DNA of 64,000 bases, from assembly GCA_015179125.1 (NCBI GenBank), contig WHVA01000013.1, forward strand, positions 372,001-436,000. The letters run 5' to 3'. This document shows, piece by piece, positions 20,526 to 31,122 of this stretch (positions are counted from its first letter, which is position 1; each line of letters begins with the position of its first letter). The stretch comes from Gautieria morchelliformis. Its lineage: Eukaryota > Basidiomycota > Agaricomycetes > Gomphales > Gomphaceae. The position numbers and the translations under genes were made by a program. Under the pieces are notes generated by a model. The model was given only the letters and a program-made list of their open reading frames with translations, was not told where the DNA came from and did no database searches.

Positions 20526-23500
20526 TCACGTGGTCTGCACGTGACAGACGCGTCTAGCGGCTCTGGGGAGGTCGCGTGGCTTGCCCACCCCCCGAAGCTC
20601 TAGGTAGCTATCCAGGGCTTCAAGGTCCTTGCAGGACGACATGGGTTCCCATGTCACGTCACCTAGGGTCCAACGGACCTGGAATTCCAGGTCCGTCGAG
20701 TTTATCCATCGATGTGCGATAATCTCGTCGACGAGCCACTCCTCGTCGTCATTTGCTCCGAAGTCATAAAATGACTTGGCCTCACGACGAGGGAATAACT
20801 TGTCGTTGTTAGCCTCGTATCGCCGTACGAGGCTGGAATGGAAGACCGGTGAAATGCGACGGCTTTTCAGTTCGTCGGGAAGATCAAGGGTCACCGTCGA
20901 GGCGTCGTTGTGAGCCTCGACGACGCGGTACGGTCCGATGTACCGCGGGACTAATTTTCTGGCTCTTCCTTTCGGGAGAGTTAGGTTTTGTGTCGAAAGG
21001 TAGACGCGGTCGTTGGCCGCGTACCTGTCGCTCGCCATACGTTTCTTATTTGCGTGAAACGTTTGCGTCACTCGATGCTCTATGATTGCATCGTGTGCCG
21101 CCATCAGGTTCCATTTTGCCTGATGTGCGAACCAGGGCCACCCCCTTGAACGGGGTGTCCGCGGCTATGGGAGGTCTATCCGCGGCATATAGCCGTGGAT
21201 CAGCTCGAAAGGTGCGAACCCTGTGGTCGCACTGATGTTGCTGTTGAGGGCGACCTCAACCATTGGGCATTTCACTGCCCAATCCTTCTGATCGTCTCTG
21301 ACGACCGCGCGCAATATCTGGCCGATCGAGCGGTTTGCCCGCTCGGTTGCTCCATCCGTTTGTGGATGGAAGGCAGTTGACATGAGGAGCTTAGTCCCCA
21401 TGAGTCGCTGGAGTTCACGCCAGAAGATCGACGTGAATTTGAGTCTCTGTCCGAGACGATGGAGTGGGAACTCCGTGCAGTCGGATGACCTCCTTCAGAA
21501 ACAGCCAGGCTACTCCCTTGGCTGACACGCTCGTCGTGGTTGGACGAGGTGTACGAGCGACGTTAGTCGGTCGATGACTACCATCAGGTAGTCGCAGTCG
21601 TTAGATTTGGGTAGGGGCCCCATGAAGTCGATGCCAATCGACTGCCACGGCCTATCCGGAATGGGTAGGCTGTGTAGTAGGCCTTTGGGCCGTTGTGGCC
21701 CGGTTTTCGTCATCTGACACCTCGCGCACGATGTGCAGAACGCTTCTATGTCTGGGTTCATGCCCGGCCACCAATATGCCCTTCGAATGTAGTTCGAAGT
21801 CTTCAGATGGCCGTAGTGGCCGACTATCTGATGTGCCCGATCGATGATAATTTCGATCAGCTTCCTTCCCCTTGAAGAACAGAGCGGGGGACGGCAATGA
21901 CGTCTCTCTTGAGCTGATTCTTAGTCCAGATCAGCCCGTCCCGGATTCCGAATCTCGGGTGCGCGTCCGGGTGCGCCATGATCTTTGTGAACATGGTGTC
22001 CCTATGGTACGCGTCTCGTAGGACCTTAGACAGGTCTACGCCTTGCTCGACGATCCGGCGCAGGGGTGCGCTGTCGTTCCCTGCGGCGATGGCTTTGACG
22101 TCATCGTCGTCGTCGCTGAATGCGGCGACGTTCGCGGGCTCTGGTGAGCCCTCGTTTAATGCGGCGGCTTCTGTTACTCTCGCCTCTGTCTTCTCAGCGA
22201 GGCGTTTAGATCGTCTTGTCGCCGCTGTTCGCAGCTCGACATACCGGTCGGTGGGCAGTAACTCACCGTCCGGATCTAAACGCGCATCCGCGTTCACGAA
22301 GACGTGGTCCGGGTGATTGTCGTCACCCGTGTCGCTCTCGTAATAGCGCGACAGGCAGTCCGCTACCTTGTTCTCTACACCGTCAACATGAACGGTGTTG
22401 AAATTGAACCGGGAGAGAAACTCCCACCATCTGACCTGTCGGTCAGATAGGCTCTTTTGGGTCTCGAAGTACTCGAGTCCCTTGTGGTCTGTGACAAGGG
22501 TGAACCTTCGCCCCAGCAGTTTGTCCTCCCATTTCATGAGAGCCTCGAGCACCGCGATAGTCTCGTGCTCGTGAGTCCGATAGTGTTGCTGAGCAACGCT
22601 GAACTTCTTTGACAAGAAGCCGGCTGGTCGACAAGTTTTCCAGTCGGGACCTTGGCCGTAGACCGCACCGACGCCGGCTTTTGATCCGTCGGTGATCACC
22701 CAGATCGGCTCTGGGCACCTTGCGTCTACTGGACGCAGGATCGGGGCCTTACAGGCCAACGCCTTAATGCTTTGCCAGCATTTGTCGAGCAGAGGCGTCC
22801 ATTCGAATGGACGGTTATTACGCGCACAGCCCGATAGCGGGGTGGTATATGCGCTAACATCTGGCATGTAGTGTGCCAGATACTGTACGAGCCCGAGGAA
22901 ACGCTGGACGTCGTTGAACGTCCGTGGCCTGCGCCACTCGCGGATGCGTTGCATCTTATCCTCGTCGGCATGTACCCCTCGGCCATCGATTATATGGCCG
23001 AGGCACTCCATTCGGATGGAGTAGAGGTCCACCTTTTTCTTGCTCAGAAAGAGGTGGTTCTTCCTCAGTCTGTCAAAGACGATGTAGAGGTGCTCTTCAT
23101 GCTCTTGTATTGAGAGCGAAAATATGAAGATGTCGTCCATGTATACATGGACGAAGCGACCTATGCAGTCGCGGAAAATGGCTGTCATCAGCCGTTGGAA
23201 TGTTGATGGGGCGTTACAGTCCCCCATCTGTATCACCTGGCTCCTGAAGGTGCCGAGGATCGTGGCAAAGGCTGTCTTTGCTACGTGATCCGGATGGATC
23301 CGGATCTGCTCGTATGCTTCTGACATATCGAGTTTAGTTCGATATCGGCCGCGAGCCATGTCGCTGCATATGATATCCTGATCCGGAAGGGCGTGACGTC
23401 CTTCACCGTGTTCTCGTTCTGCTGGCGCAGATCGAAGACGGTTCTCAACGTACCGTTCTTCTTCGGCACACACAGCATGGGCACTGCCTGCTGCGCTACT

Positions 23501-23816
23501 GCCGGAATCCACCACTTTGCAGTGGTGTATCGTTCTATCTTTGCCGACAGTTCCTCTCGGAAGTGTTCGGGCATTTCGGTAGTCGATACCGCATGTGCTT
23601 GTTGGGATCAATGAGGTTGATCTCCCACAGTGGCGGGAGTTCTAATGGAATTCCACTGACTAGGTCAGTGATTCTTTCCATCCATTCCTCGCTCGCGAGG
23701 AAGGTCATCATTGTGAGGATGATGGTAATGGTTGGCTTAGAAGCCGTTAGGCGCTGTTGGCGTCTATTAGGTCCCGCGGCGCGCGGGCCCGCTTTCCTCT
23801 TTCCCATCGCTTTCAC
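20526..23816 (-). pseudogene. gypsy pol: reverse transcriptase, RNase H, integrase, chromodomain
   Basis: RT motifs are WIPAVAQQAVPMLCVPKKNG (near 23500), TKLDMSEAYEQIRIHP (23330), GDCNAPSTFQRLM (23200) and the active site VYMDDIFIFS (23130). RNase H has VITDGSKAGVGAVYGQG near 22690 and a conserved TDHKGLEYF near 22480. The integrase zinc-finger part is SCARCQMTKTG near 21720, catalytic pieces are IGIDFMGPLP (21630) and STAFHPQTDGATERANR (21370), and the GPY/F-like PRYIGPYRVVEAHND leads to a chromodomain (EEWLVDEIIAHR...FQVRWTLGDVTWEP, 20750-20640). Frames change near 23570, 23400, 21860, 21510 and 21165, so no intact polyprotein can be made. The chromodomain would direct integration to marked chromatin. 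Confidence 0.9.
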
Positions 23817-24077
23817 GTTAGGTGAGGCGTCTCTCCCTACGACTGCAGGGTGAGTTCGAGGACGAGTCGTCCCGCGACTCGTCCTCCTGGCTTCAATGAG
23901 CCAGGTTCGGCGTCGGCGCTTGGGTGATCCTGCTCACCCGTGGCCCTTCGTCCTCGTTCTTCGATTCATCGTCGTTGAATGAGACCTTGCCCGTGGGGAT
24001 CACCTCGTTTCCTTTGCGGATCATCCCTGGGCTCGAGAAGTCCAGGGTTATGCCGAATCTCCTTAGGAACGGAGTCC

Positions 24078-26942
24078 CTAAGATCGGTCGTAATATTCGA
24101 CGTTTGCTACATCGAAGTATTCGTCGTATGTCCCATGACCAAACTTGATGGTCGTGTTCGTTCCATAATTGATTGTGGAACAGCTGCCTATGCAGGCTAG
24201 CTGCAGCGCGATTGGTTGCTCCAGGGAGAATGTCTTCATCCCTGTAGCTCGCGTGAATTCGGGGGACAGCAGTACCCCTTCGCTGCTGCTATCTAGCAGG
24301 CAGTGGGCTTTTATGCCGTTTATCTCCCAGTACCCCGATAGGGTACGGTTCTCACTACGTGGACGCGTTGGCCGCGTTCTGTGCTTGCTTCGGTGGTGAT
24401 ACACCGGTTCGGCCGCCTTGTCTGGTGTGACCGATGTGCGAGCCGCCATGACTTTTGTGGCGGTTTCGTCTTCCAACGCGAATCTGATCGCGCTGGACCT
24501 GTAGGTGGTATCCTCCACATCTTCGTCCCATTCATAGTATTGGGACGGCTCAGGGTCCCACTCTTCGGCGGGCATGTCTCCGTTATCTGGAGTGTCGTTG
24601 GGTTGGGGATCTCCCTCCCCCTCTTCATCAATTTGATGAAGAGAGTTTTGATCGGGATCCGTCTCTGGATCCTCGGCCTCACCGTCGTGCCTCACGGCCG
24701 CTGTCCTTATACCGGACCTAAGCCGGGGGCATTCTGCCTTCTTGTGGCCAGGTTGGCCACACTCAAAGCATGTGGTGCTGCTTTGGTTGCCTCCGGGCCT
24801 GTCGTTAGGCCGGCCCGACGTTTTCGTCGGTGGGGCAGGTCGCGGGGACGATCCTGACGCTTGAGGCTGTTTAGCTTCAGGCGGGCGTCCAGCTTGTGCT
24901 GGGCGTGAGGGCGGTAGCCATTGACCTGTTCCGCTTCTTGCGAACAGGCTGGGCCTGGTCAGGCCCGTTTGTGTCAACGGCTTGCTCCCTGTGAGCCGGG
25001 CGGCGCTTGCCGTTGCTGCTGCGCTTTCTGCGCAGCACATCCCCATGTTGTATCGGGATGCTTCCTCGATCATTCGGGCCGTCTCGAAGAGTTGCTCTAT
25101 TGAGCTGCTCTCGGCATTATAGCCCTTTTTGAGGACTTCATTGCGCAGCGTTTCGCGTAGCGCCGATACGAACCGTCTCCGGAACGTGTACTCGTCTGGT
25201 GGCTGTATCATACGTGCCGCGTATTTCGTGAGCTCGTTCAGCATCTCCTGAACGGTTTTCATGCCTTGCATGACCGTGTCGAATTTATTCGATGCGTGAT
25301 GGTATGTCAGTGTGTGCAGGAACCTCTTTTGAAGGCCTTGCATCACTGATTCCAGTGTCCAGCTGCGGACCTGGCGATCGAAGCGTTCAACATTTCGAAG
25401 GAACCACTCCTGGGCTTCGCCGGTGAGGCGAGTGCCCACATAGCTGACCTGCGTGTCAATGCTGGTTGGCCCTAGGAGGCAGTTCATTTTTAGCCATCGT
25501 AGGATGGCTGCCACGAAGATTTCAAACTCTTCGAGGTCCGATCCCCCTGCATATGGCTCGGGGTGGGCCAACTTTACGCCGGCCTTCGCTAGCACAGACT
25601 TCTCCGGGTCTGTGTCCGTGGCATCTGCTAACGCCATGCAGATCATCCGTGTGATCCCGTCATATGGCTCTATTGGTACGACGTCGGCCTGGTCGGGGAT
25701 TCCCTGGCCTTCCGTTGGGGCCATGGATCTCTTGCACGGTTGTGATGCCGCGTGGGGCAGGCTGTTATATGCCCTGACGGGCCCCGGGCCAGGGTCGGGC
25801 TCGGGATCGGGAGCATTTTGTGTTCTCGGTTCCGGGGGTGTTTTGTGCCTGGTGTCCCCGGTTAGTCCTGCGTTGCGGATCCGTAGCCTGCTGTTGTAGG
25901 CTGCGCGCGCTTGCCATGCATCTTGTACGGCTTGTGTGAGCTGCTCGTCGGGTAGCTGGGCGGTGTGGCTGTGGGCCACCGTTTCTTCAGCATTCTTCGC
26001 TAGTAGTTCGAGTGCCTGTGTGTGGCGGCGTGCGGCTGCGGCTTCTTTATGCTGCCAGTGTGCGACTTCGAGCTCCAAGCTCTCGGTCGTTGTTTCAGAG
26101 TCAGGCTCTGAGGCGACCTGATCCCTAACGATCTGTTGGATTGTTTTATGGCTGTCCGTTGGGGCAGCCGGTTGTTCCTGAGGTTCGTTTCCGAACCTTA
26201 CGTCCTGTTCGACCAGGACGGCTGGCGGCGGCATTCACTGCTTGTCTCGCTCCTTTCGGTTTGCGTCGTGACTGCGTTCGTTAGCTGCGGACTGTCGCGA
26301 GCTCGGACGAGTTGCGTCGCCTTCCCCGCGTGGGCGGAGTGCTTTCTGGACGTCCTCCAGTGTGGCTGCGTCTTGCAGCCTGACCTCCTCCGCCTGGTGG
26401 AGTTCCTTGCCGATTGCCATTAGGGCGGCGGCGGCGTTGTCAAGCTGCGATGCCAGCTGATCGTGCTTGTGGCGCGTCAGCGTACTTCGGTGCAGCGCAG
26501 CCTGCACCTGTTTGTTCAAGGCCTCTGCCTTCTCGTGGTCGATGGCGTGAGCCCTCGAGCTCTTGCGACTAGACGTCGCTCTACTTTGTGAGCATCGGTT
26601 TGAGTCGTGGCTTTGTGCCCGCCTCGACGTTGTTGCTCTACCATCTGACGACGGCGAGACTTCTCTGCCCTTTCCTTTGTCTTTGGGCAGAGAGAGATGG
26701 GGGGGCGGCGCCGACTCGTTGCCCAGCGTCGTCTCTTCTTCGGCCACGCTCGACAAGATGTGGTCGGGATTTTCCTCGTCCTCTGCTGAGGGGACGAGGG
26801 TGGTGAGATCTATGATCTCTCCGTCTTCTATCGTCCTGGTCTCTTGATCCAGGATAGCGTCAGCTGTCGTGTCGCTGGGCTGCGCCTGGGGCGTGGACCT
26901 CGAGCTCGTCGCTCGTGTCCGTCTTCGACTGCGTGGAATCAT
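24078..26942 (-). pseudogene. gypsy gag and aspartic protease with one in-frame TGA
   Basis: One continuous minus-strand frame from ATG at 26942 to 24078, interrupted only by TGA at 26237-26235 immediately before ATG at 26234. The N-terminal 235 residues are Ser/Arg/Glu-rich with a predicted coiled coil (HKHDQLASQLDNAAAALMAI). The second part (718 aa) has the capsid-like region (EWFLRNVERFDRQVRSWTLE, 25400), a CCHC zinc knuckle CFECGQPGHKKAEC (24760) and a retropepsin-like site LLDSSSEGVLLS (24290), where the usual DSG is DSS. The TGA-ATG junction could be a mutation, readthrough, or reinitiation. The gag relic at 28864 shares the PQAQPSDT and DLTTLVP blocks. Confidence 0.85.
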
Positions 26943-27083
26943 CACGCTCGCAGCCGACAGTAGAGGGTCTACTGGAGGGTCTCAACGATGTTTAGTCGTC
27001 GACGCAGCGATCTTTTTCAAGATTGCTTCGAATCCACTATCGGTTGGTCGCGTGGCGATCAACCGCAGGATAGTTCAAAAAGG

Positions 27084-27298
27084 TGTAAAGGATGTCGATC
27101 TTATGCCTTGTATCACAAGGGCACAGCAGAACTTGACCAATATGTGGTATTCTGAATGCTGCGTAGTGACAGTGTAAGGGTAAGATGCGATGGGAACCGC
27201 TGGCCAGTTCCCACACATAAACTATACAGTGGGTCCCTAAGGGGCCCACTGGGATTATGTAATAACTATTGTACATGTAGATACACAGGTTATTTACA
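27084..27298 (-). repeat. 5' LTR of the gypsy element (215 bp)
   Basis: Same sequence as 18240-18450 with a few substitutions and a 4-bp insertion near 27180. Its inner edge is followed (minus strand) by CCTTTTTGAACTATCCTGCG, which is conserved at 28768 in a related relic and so is the likely primer-binding and leader region; the tRNA is not identified. Confidence 0.9.
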
Positions 27299-27303
27299 TA
27301 CAC

Positions 27304-28640
27304 GTGGCTATTGTTGGGAGAACTCTATTCAAATATTCCTTGAATTTCCTCTTATTTCTTTGCCATTTAACTTGGCTTCCCTGGCTCAAAAACTCCTTAT
27401 TCTGTCAGGCAGAGTTATGAACCCACGCACATCCACAACTCTGCCACAGCCGCTCAGTTTCAAACTCCGACCGGAGCTTCCCATGAACCGTAAACTCGGA
27501 GTTGCAGGCACTCAAGCACCTACAACTCCGGTACCTTGGCTCACTCAAACTCAGCCACTGAGACTGAATGTGTCCTCTACCACTTACACAAGCCTGTGCA
27601 ATTCAAACCCAGCTGGCACATGACTTGCATCATAGCAACCATGGCTGTGCAAGGCTGCGTACAAAGTCACACAAAGATGTACAAAGCCAAAACTAGGGTG
27701 CAGGTTTGATAAAGCCTATTGGATGAATGGATCCTCCAAATGCAACGCTATGACACCAAATAGGCCCCTTGATGTCACAGCGGCTGTGTAGGGCTGTGCA
27801 GGGCAGTGTAAGGCTGTGTAAGGCTGTGCAAACCAGGGAAGGTGATTGGCTATCTATTTCCAATTTCTTTGCACAAACACGCCACAATAGTTATGAGGGT
27901 GTGTTTCAGCAGTGCAAATATTTACTTATGACATCACTCGCCTAATAGATAGAAGAACCCCATTTTACGTAATCATGTGTATTTTACAATATAAAAGGAG
28001 GCCATTCTGACCTCCTTGAATCATCATTCTAGCAATCTAACATCTTCTATCCACGTGACCTCATGTGACTTGCATCTTACTAAGCTGCTAATCCCAGCTA
28101 GGGTTATTCACTTACTTTAGTGTCTAATTCCTTGTTAAGTAGATACTTTACTGCTTAGCCACTTGGACTAATCCTCCGAATGTAATTCTACAGAGTGAGT
28201 CTGTCAATTGATAGTCTTGCCATTCACACTCCAATACCCGAGACGATCTGATCAGTCAATTTTCCTGATTAGAGACTTTCACAAGCCACTTCTAAAACAC
28301 GTTCATCCCTCGTTTTATTGCTGTGCGCTGGTAGATTATCAGGGCAGTCCATTTATAAACTCGCCTGCTAAGTACATTCCTTTATATTTTGGAATACGCT
28401 TGGACCCCGATAGTGTCCTTGAACCTACATTCTTTTAGTTTATTGTTCAGTGCTGCTAAGAAATGTATTGCCTTCCATCCGTATTAACTTGGACTAGTTT
28501 TTACGCGGATTGCAACCAAGGTACAAATATTAAATTATTTCTGGAGTTGTGCTGCAGCATTGTTTAATATTCTTTGAGTCTCGTAAACGACACATTCTGA
28601 TAGATTGAAGTGTTAGCAATAACACCAAAGTCTTGAAGGG
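27304..28640 (+). repeat. LTR-like repeat copy 1 with a TATA promoter
   Basis: No gene. Its 3' half aligns with 30890-31122 plus 33751-33890: CAGAGTGAGTCTGTCAAT, CCAATACCCGAGACGAT, GGAATACGCTTGGACCC, then CAAAGTCTTGAAGGGTTCC at the end. Its upstream part (CCACAACTCTGCC, TGTGCAATTCAAACCC) matches 30735-30850. TATAAAAGG at 27990-27998 sits inside. The pattern suggests a long LTR or its flanking leader of an old element; exact ends were not determined. Confidence 0.55.
27990..27998 (+). promoter_or_regulatory. TATA box in the LTR-like repeat
   Basis: TATAAAAGG followed by a pyrimidine-rich leader (TCATCATTCTAGCAATC) about 35 bp downstream. It has the look of a retrotransposon U3/R promoter. No experimental support. 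Confidence 0.4.
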
Positions 28641-29885
28641 TTCCAAAACAGTTCCCCATCTTACTCTTACCTTACACTGTCACAACATAGCATCCAGAAT
28701 ACCACATCTTGGTCAAGTTCTGTCTGCCCTTGTGACCCAAGGTTCTAAGATCATACTTCCTTACACCTTTTTGAACTAGCCTGCAGTTGATGGCCAAGTA
28801 ACCAACTGATTGTGAACTCAGAGCGATCTTGAAAAAGATTGCTACGTCAATGACCATTCATCATTGAACCCTCCAGTAGACCCCTCTACTGTTGGCTGTG
28901 AGCATGATGATTCCACACAGTTGAAAACAGATGCAAGCCTCAAGCTTGTGGGCCCAACCCAGGCACAGCCCAGTGACACAATAGCTGATGCTACCCTGGG
29001 CTTGGAGCCCAGGAACCCAGAGGACAGAGAGGTCACAGACCTCACCACACTCGTTCCCCCAATCAAGGGTGAGGAAGACCCTGACCACATGCCACCAGGC
29101 AGCCAGCCGGCATCATCACCCCAGTCCCCTTGCCCAGGGATTAAGTCAAGGGCAGAGAAGCCTCACTGTCACCAGACGGCAGAGGATCATGGTCAGACTG
29201 GACATCAAGACAACCTTGCAGTCAAAGCTCCAGTCATGCCCAAAGGGGAATGATGGCACAAAAAGCGTGCACCGGACAATAGTCAGGGCTCCAAGTACTT
29301 GAGCTCCAGTAGAAAGAGCTCGAGGCCAACCCTGGCCAACAAAACTATGACAGCACTGAGACTAAACACTCAGATGCACGAAGCGACGCTACCACCCTTG
29401 CCACATACATGAACGTGAATGCAAGGATAGGTGGCCTTACATGGCCTCACAGAAGACATCGAGGGCCTGGACCACAACATGCAAGAAGCTGAGGCCAAAC
29501 GACAATGTGGCACAGCAGTGCTTGAGAGCGTCCGAGCTGAAGTTTGAGAGATCGAACTGAGGAATGAAATGCGCTGGCACAGGAGGCCATGAGACATGGA
29601 GCAAGATAGACAATGCATGCCACTGCCGCCCACTCCCAGGGGACAAGACCTGTGATTCAGAAAGGAATCGCACACAGCTCTGGCCGCCCTGATGGGGAGC
29701 TGCAAGACGATCCAACAGATTGTCAGGGAACAAGTTGTCTCAGAGCCAGAATCTGAGGCCACAGCAGAGATCTTAGAGCTTGAAGCCACCCACTGGCAGC
29801 AGAAGGAAGCCAGTGCGGCATGCTGCCACACATGGGCTCTTGTATCCCTGACTCTCTCTGAAGGAGAGGGAGGGTTGCATGACCG
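28641..29885 (+). pseudogene. Truncated gypsy relic: LTR end, leader and gag
   Basis: 28672-28767 is the reverse complement of part of the gypsy LTR described at 27084, followed by the same leader (CCTTTTTGAACTAGCCTGCAG). The ORF at 28864-29253 carries PTQAQPSDTIADATLG and DREVTDLTTLVPPIKG, the same blocks as the complete element's Gag. Later segments in other frames continue it (IQQIVREQVVSEPESEATAE at 29706, matching IQQIVRDQVASEPDSETTTE). It ends abruptly near 29850 before any protease or RT. Orientation is opposite to the complete copy and divergence is high, so it is an old 3'-truncated copy. Confidence 0.8.
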
Positions 29886-30650
29886 TGAATAACCGTGATC
29901 ACGGTTATGTGGATGAATTCGTATTCATTTAATTGGATGGCCCTTTCTACCGGTTTTTTCTGTGCTGGCCTCTCGTTTTAGGGGGGGGGGTGCGTTTCTC
30001 TGTGTCTCATGGGGGGGTAAAAGGTATCCCCAGTCTCGAGTCCTTTGCCTTGCCTGCCGCGCTTTTTCTTTGTCATCCCCTTTCCACCCATGCTCCGTTT
30101 GCACAGTGGGAACTCTATCCGCGCTTTTTTGGCACGGCCTTCGGAAGCGTCTTTCACTGCGTTCCCTGGCCTGGTGGGGGGACCGTCTCCAGCCTCCTTT
30201 GTTTTTCGGCGCTCTGTTCACCCTGGGCTTTGTTTCCATGCCCTGTCCCTTGCCGAAGTCAGCTCAATGTGTAGGGGCGCGAAGAATGGCCCTGGCCAGC
30301 GAAGGACATGGCATGCATCATGCCCGGAATGTACGTTCGCACTAAGTTTATTTATTAAATCGCAACGCAATTGACCAGTAATCATGTTAAGAAAATCAGA
30401 GAAGACAATACTACAAAGTACATGCTCGACAAAGGGTTTTCAATCTCCGATGGGAGAGAGTCGGGGACTGGGGTGGCAGCCGCCGCCACTATGATGGGAT
30501 CTTGCTTTGTTGGGCAAATGCCAAACAGGATATTTTCGATGTATCTGCTCGAAGTCCAAATTTTGGAGGGGGTCCCCAGGTAAATGTTGGAATTTTGAAA
30601 AAGGCGCTTATATGCATCATTATGCCCTCAAATTCTTTCATCTGATTCCC
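29886..30650. other. Unassigned stretch with a G10 tract
   Basis: Open frames exist on both strands (29933-30345 plus, 29925-30239 minus) but neither resembles a known protein and they shadow each other. A run of ten G at 29981-29990 and a GGGGGGGT run nearby stand out. 30360-30650 is non-coding. I cannot name a function. Confidence 0.3.
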
Positions 30651-31122
30651 ACATTTGGCCGTGACACTTGATCACAACACGCCGCAAGAGAGTAAAAAAT
30701 GTCAAAACACTTCTATTCTGTTGCAGCAGTCCACAACTCTGCTTATTCAAACTCGTCAGACTCAGCACTCTGGAAATAGCAACTTATTCCCAAGCCTCCA
30801 CAAAACTGTTTGTGCAATACAAACTCAGCACAGCCAATGCTACCATAGCAACAAGGCTATGCTAGGCTGTGCTGTCCCATGACTCCACTCCTAGATGGAC
30901 ACTCTAGGTGAAATTCTGCAGAGTGAGTCTGACAATCGATTTCCTTGTCAATTAGCTCTCCAATACCCGAGATGAACTGATCAGTGACTTTCCTCTTCAG
31001 TGACTTTCACAAGTCACTTCTTAAACCCTTGTCACTCGTTTATTGTGGTGCATTGACATTAATCAGGTCAGTCCACTTACAAACTCTCCTGTGAAGCCAT
31101 TCCTATCTTTTTGGAATACTTG
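30651..31122 (+). repeat. LTR-like repeat copy 2, left part
   Basis: Aligns with 27420-28390 at lower identity and stops at GGAATACTTG where the compound LTR is inserted. Continues at 33751. Contains no gene. Confidence 0.55.

Larger units (their letters stand above)
18240..27298 (-). mobile_element. Complete Ty3/gypsy chromodomain element (9059 bp), TSD TACAC
   Basis: Short LTRs at 18240-18450 and 27084-27298 enclose gag, protease, reverse transcriptase, RNase H, integrase and a chromodomain on the minus strand, followed by an extra ORF. TACAC occurs at 18235-18239 and 27299-27303 as target duplication. The polypurine tract GAGGGGGAGGG (minus strand) abuts the 3' LTR at 18451. The two LTRs differ by a few substitutions and one 4-bp indel, suggesting relatively recent insertion. 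Even so, gag has an in-frame TGA and pol has several frameshifts, so it is probably non-autonomous unless these are sequencing errors. Confidence 0.93.

Noticed and set aside
29925-30345. Opposed ORFs of 104-127 aa
   Set aside because: Mutual shadows in GC-rich sequence, no family, no start context.
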